A program made the translations under genes and the position numbers. This document shows positions 61,101-64,000 of a DNA stretch of 64,000 bases, piece after piece (the stretch's first letter is position 1; every line of letters starts with the position of its first letter). Below the pieces are notes generated by a model. That model did no database searches and was not told where the DNA came from. It saw only the letters and a list, made by a program, of their open reading frames with translations. Source of the stretch: Butyriboletus loyo (Eukaryota; Basidiomycota; Agaricomycetes; Boletales; Boletaceae); NCBI GenBank assembly GCA_038093515.1, contig JBBPSI010000003.1, positions 372,001-436,000 of the forward strand, in the 5' to 3' direction.

Positions 61101-62207
61101 GATGGTGCTTCTGCGTCCGCGCTTCCAGTTGCAGATGAATCGAAGAAGTCGGCTACACCGGTGTCGGTCTTTGGCACCGCAGCCGGTTCGAATGAGCCTG
61201 CCAAACCTTCGCCGTTTGGGACAACGTCTACTTTCGGAAACTCGACGTCGAGTTCACCTTGGGCTTCAGCGACGAATCTTTTTGGGAAACCGGTCGCCGT
61301 GGAGGGCGATGTCTCGACATCTCCGTCAACTAAACCTACGCTAGCATTCGCAAGTACCACAACCTTCAACAATACATTTTCCTCTACACCTGCTGGGGCT
61401 TCTGCCTCTGGTAACGCACCAGTCTTCCCGTTTGGTGGAACCAACTCTAGTTCTAAGTCTGCTGAGGGATCCAAGCCAGCACCTTTGTTTGGAGGCGCTA
61501 AATCTGTGCCTATGATTGGCGGCAGTTCTACGGAAAGTAAACCAACGTTTACATTCGGTGCCTCTGCTGAAGGCTCTAGGCCTATATCTATATTCGGTGG
61601 CAATACCGAAAGCTCGAAGCCTCCCTCTGTCTTCGGTCGTTCAGCTGAAGGCTCGAAACCGACGTTTGCGTTTGGTAGCTCCGCAGAAACGTCCAAGCCT
61701 GCTTCGGTGTTTGGTGGCGCTGTAGAAGGATCAAAGTCAATATTTGCATTCAGTGGTGCTACAGAAAGCAATTTTACGTCTGGCCCTATTGCAGAAAGCT
61801 CAAAGTCAACGACCCTTTTCGCTACTGCCTCTGATAATTCATTGCCGTCTAATACCATAGACACTTCTAAACCTGCGTCCACCCCTGGAAGCACTACATC
61901 CGGTCCATCTTACTCGGTGTCGACATTCGCATTCGGGAAGAAGGATAACGCGGCCACCACCACATCCGCCTCTACGAGCACTCCGGCAAAGCCTGCAACT
62001 TCCTTTACTTTCGGAGTTCCATCAGGTGCGACTGGCTCGATGTTTGGGCAACCGTCTGCCTTCGCGACGAGTAGTGATTCCAGCCAACCAGTACTTGGCA
62101 AGCCTATAAATGCTACACCCAATGCCTTTGGGACTGGTGGCTCGGGCTCGTCAAACACGTTCACGTTTGGCAAGCCAACGACACAGAACCAAAAGCAGGA
62201 GCAGTAA
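58138..62207 (+). CDS. membrane-anchored FG-repeat nucleoporin-like protein (POM121-like architecture)
   Basis: Probable nuclear-pore membrane protein. Four exons are needed: 58138-58337, 58387-58598, 58688-59643 and 59703-62207, all in phase, giving 1,290 residues. The start is MALYDEQADILGGPILQRPE. Residues about 33-53 are one transmembrane helix (FKSFTLLGLGLLLWIACARG) followed by basic HLKKHRELRYRK. A region with several basic NLS-like clusters (RKRSF, RKRRTILRKR, NAKKKRGKKA) and acidic stretches follows. A conserved-looking block is DEWEADGVQYKVGDKGERLR then ALKIYVEMWMAEDQYKQAEG. From about residue 600 the chain is Ser/Thr-rich with about 25 FG, FxF or FxFG motifs (FTFG, FAFG, FSFG, VFGG) to FTFGKPTTQNQKQEQ-stop. 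Exons 3-4 have no ATG of their own near their start, supporting the join by a gtgagt donor and gtgtag acceptor. Confidence 0.75.
61510..61800 (+). repeat. tandem FG-repeat array of about 17 residues per unit
   Basis: Successive units of the type ESKPTFTFGASAEGS, RPISIFGGNTESS, KPPSVFGRSAEGS, KPTFAFGSSAETS, KPASVFGGAVEGS. The spacing is about 51 bases, alternating FxFG and xFGG cores. Confidence 0.85.
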
Positions 62208-62540
62208 AAAGGGGCAAACCTCATGTGAACGTCGCTGGGATATACGTGGTGTGTGATGCTTTGAAGGGGGGTCATGCAGCCCTGTTCTGCAAGGTGCAGA
62301 GACGGACATACAACGACATCATGTACACTACACACAGGTTTTGACTACGCTTTCTTTTGCGCCCAATATTTTATCATCTCCAAAACGTGTTAAGCCTTGC
62401 AGACGAGAGCGGGACGTAATCTACTGGACTGAGGATGACCGAGTGGTAGAATGTGGTCATCAGGCTGTCTTTCGCCAGCCCCCGATTTGCATCGCTGTCA
62501 ATCTTTGATGTTCAAATAACCAGTCTCTCCCGTCATACAA
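62208..62540. other. intergenic, FG protein 3' flank to tRNA-Ile
   Basis: About 330 bases of flank. I see no gene or repeat in it. Confidence 0.6.
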
Positions 62541-62632
62541 GGCCGGCTAGCTCAGTTGGTTAGAGCGTCGTGCTAATACGGAGCAAAGTCCGATCTACGC
62601 GAAGGTCCTGGGTTCGACCCCCATGCTGGCCA
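62541..62632 (+). tRNA. tRNA-Ile(AAT) with an 18-base intron
   Basis: Acceptor GGCCGGC pairs with GCTGGCC, discriminator A. The D-arm is GCTCAGTTGGTTAGAGC, the anticodon stem TCGTG/CGCGA, and the T-arm CCTGGGTTCGACCCCCATG. The loop reads CTAATA + cggagcaaagtccgatct + A. Removing 18 bases after position 37 gives CTAATAA with anticodon AAT. 92 bases equals 74 plus 18. Confidence 0.95.
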
Positions 62633-62885
62633 CGTCCTTTTTCCTCCATAAGCCGCTTTCTTCATGTTTTCATTTTAAAACGTCGAGGATTACTCGACGA
62701 CCGTATGCATAGTGTTCATCGTTCAATCAAATCGTCAATATTACAAGCCATCCTATATGACACGGTTCCGTTGATCATTATCTCCGATTTAGCATCGTGT
62801 ATCATAGCCGCGGGACCGTTGACTCGGACTGAAATATGAGTTCAGGTTGTCAACAGAAAACGATTTGGAGGGATAAAAAGCAATT

Positions 62886-62957
62886 TGACCACCGCAGGGC
62901 TCGAACCTGCAATCTCCTGATTCGTAGTCAGACGCGATGCCATTTCGCCAGGCGGCC
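62886..62957 (-). tRNA. tRNA-Arg(ACG)
   Basis: On the minus strand it has acceptor GGCCGCC paired with GGTGGTC (two G-U pairs), discriminator A. The D-arm follows TGGCGAAATGGCA, the anticodon arm is TCTGA-CTACGAA-TCAGG, and the T-arm is TGCAGGTTCGAGCCCTGC. Anticodon ACG. 72 bases, no intron. It faces tRNA-Ile, 254 bases away. Confidence 0.93.
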
Positions 62958-63089
62958 TCTTTGAAAGACGTGACAATTTCAAAATATAGAAGCATTATGT
63001 CTCTGTAGCAGACCCTTTTTCCATCTGGTAATTAACAACGTGATGAATAGATAGCGGACTTCTCCTTCTGTTCAACGTCTTATTCAACC

Positions 63090-63905
63090 TAGTTGGTCCT
63101 GATCTTGTCAAAGTAAACAAGGCATACCACTTGATCAAAACATTTTCATCCAGCATTCAGTTCCATCTCCTTCATGTACCTTCACTTGTGTGCCTCACTA
63201 TACCTAACACCAAAAGTTCACAGATAAATGAGGGCAACGGGCATAAGATCCCTCTTCAAGTCGATGCTGAAATTATAGAGCGCAAGGACCCAGTCGGGTG
63301 CAGGATAGGAAATAGGTTAGCAAGGGTTGATGACCCAGAAACGACGTTTGAGCAGGGCTGGTGCTTCTGAGGGTGGAAGGTGACGGTAGACGCGAGTGAT
63401 GGAGGAAGCCGTAGTTTGGTCTACGTACATACGAGAGACAGGTTTGACATTTGTGACGGCTATTATCGAGCTTGCCTGGTCGACGATGGCGGATGGCTAA
63501 CAGCTGTGTTAAAGTAGGTCATATCAGGTTAATGATGACGTCTCCGGTGGTGAAAGCAAACGGGCAATTGACTGTGATTGAGTACGACAGTATTGCTTGC
63601 ACAAGTGATCTCTTGATAAGGTCGATACACTCGGGATAGTACCCTCTCTGCTTGCTTTCCGTATTGGAACCCAGCACTATCCAGCATGTATTGGTCCTCT
63701 GAGCCGCGGATATTCTCGATGTCGACAACGCGAGGATTTTCGACCCAGCTATGCTGACGTTGATCGGTGACGCTTTTGATGTAAGTGTAGACACGGGGAC
63801 CGTCGAGAGATTTGAGGGAGCAGCTGGGATCACCTGTGGTCGCAAAGTCCATAAAGGGGACTGTAGAGATGGGCAATGTGGTAGCATTGAGCAGACGCGA
63901 GGTAC
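63090..63905 (-). pseudogene. decayed CmcJ/NvfI-type oxygenase/methyltransferase-like gene
   Basis: On the minus strand, family segments appear in order but in shifting frames. Near 63690-63900 are STVPFMDFATTGDPS, GPRVYTYIKSVTDQRQ and RVVDIENIRGSEDQYMLDSA-GFQ, a hallmark of this family. YYPECIDLIK (63612-63641) lies in another frame. ASNTVVLNH then returns to the first. After a non-matching gap of about 100 bases comes VSRMYVDQTTASSITRVYRH (around 63400-63430) and LPPSEAPALLKRRFWVINPC. A stop follows at 63317-63319, then PISYPAPDWVLALYNFS, LMPVALIYL, a stop at 63218-63220, and TFGVRYSEAHK with stops further on. At least two frameshifts and several stops exclude a working product. Relatives act in fungal secondary metabolism. 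A start codon is not evident. Confidence 0.75.
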
Positions 63906-64000
63906 ATCCATGGAAATGTCAACTATATATACTCCCTGCCAAGGGGGAGCCCGAACATCAGCCCGAGTCATGAGAGTAGCATTAGTGAGAACTTACTGCG

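Noticed and set aside
60158..61894. Long acidic minus-strand ORFs under the FG-repeat exon
   Set aside because: They mirror the Ser/Phe/Gly-rich repeat coding and lack any conserved motif.

Overview
This window is nuclear DNA from a filamentous fungus, most likely a basidiomycete and probably Agaricomycotina. The genes are dense and split by many introns of about 50-65 bases with GT..AG ends. The proteins are full-length eukaryotic housekeeping types: an IQGAP, GCP3, Vip1, RNA polymerase I subunit 2, nucleoporins and TOM20. Three nuclear-type tRNA genes are present, two of them with short introns. I see no operons, CRISPR, plasmid or phage features and no intact transposon. The exact genus cannot be read from the sequence.

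Layout: 1-477 (-) is the 5' end of an ER-targeted HSP90. 779-3434 (-) is a WW/FF-domain transcription/splicing factor. 3713-9826 (-) is an IQGAP, head to head with GCP3 (9869-13099, +) with only 42 bases between start codons. 13555-17172 (-) is a Ccc2-type copper ATPase, divergent from Vip1 (17284-21060, +). 21650-27038 (-) carries an FTS/AKTIP-like inactive E2, an Air1/2 zinc-knuckle protein and an NDR kinase. 27539-28875 (-) is a SET/MYND protein and 29167-29924 (-) is TOM20, which diverges from Psy2/PP4R3 (30342-34524, +). tRNA-Asn, TRM10 (-), an acyl-protein thioesterase (+) and an NDUFAF5-like methyltransferase (-) follow. 39703-44060 (+) is a Q/P-rich C2H2 protein and 44223-47425 (+) is a protein with a histone-fold-like N-terminus. 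RPA2 (47672-51966, -) diverges from Nup98 (52164-55519, +). RCF2 (+), cytochrome b5 (-) and a membrane-anchored FG-repeat protein (58138-62207, +) come next. The right end holds tRNA-Ile, tRNA-Arg and a decayed CmcJ/NvfI-type oxygenase-like pseudogene.

The most interesting locus is 58138-62207. When two apparently separate reading frames are joined through a consensus intron they encode one protein of about 1,290 residues. It has a single N-terminal transmembrane helix, a basic/acidic nuclear-type middle and a long FxFG-repeat tail. That is the architecture of the vertebrate pore-membrane protein POM121, and I know of no fungal counterpart. It lies 2.6 kb from a Nup98 gene whose product ends exactly at the His-Phe where Nup98 precursors are normally self-cleaved. 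Other points of interest are in-frame microexons of 15, 12 and 22 bases, a probable non-canonical intron in the copper ATPase, a upstream ORF overlapping the Vip1 start as TGATG, and a GRP94-like chaperone with a UPR-type promoter element.
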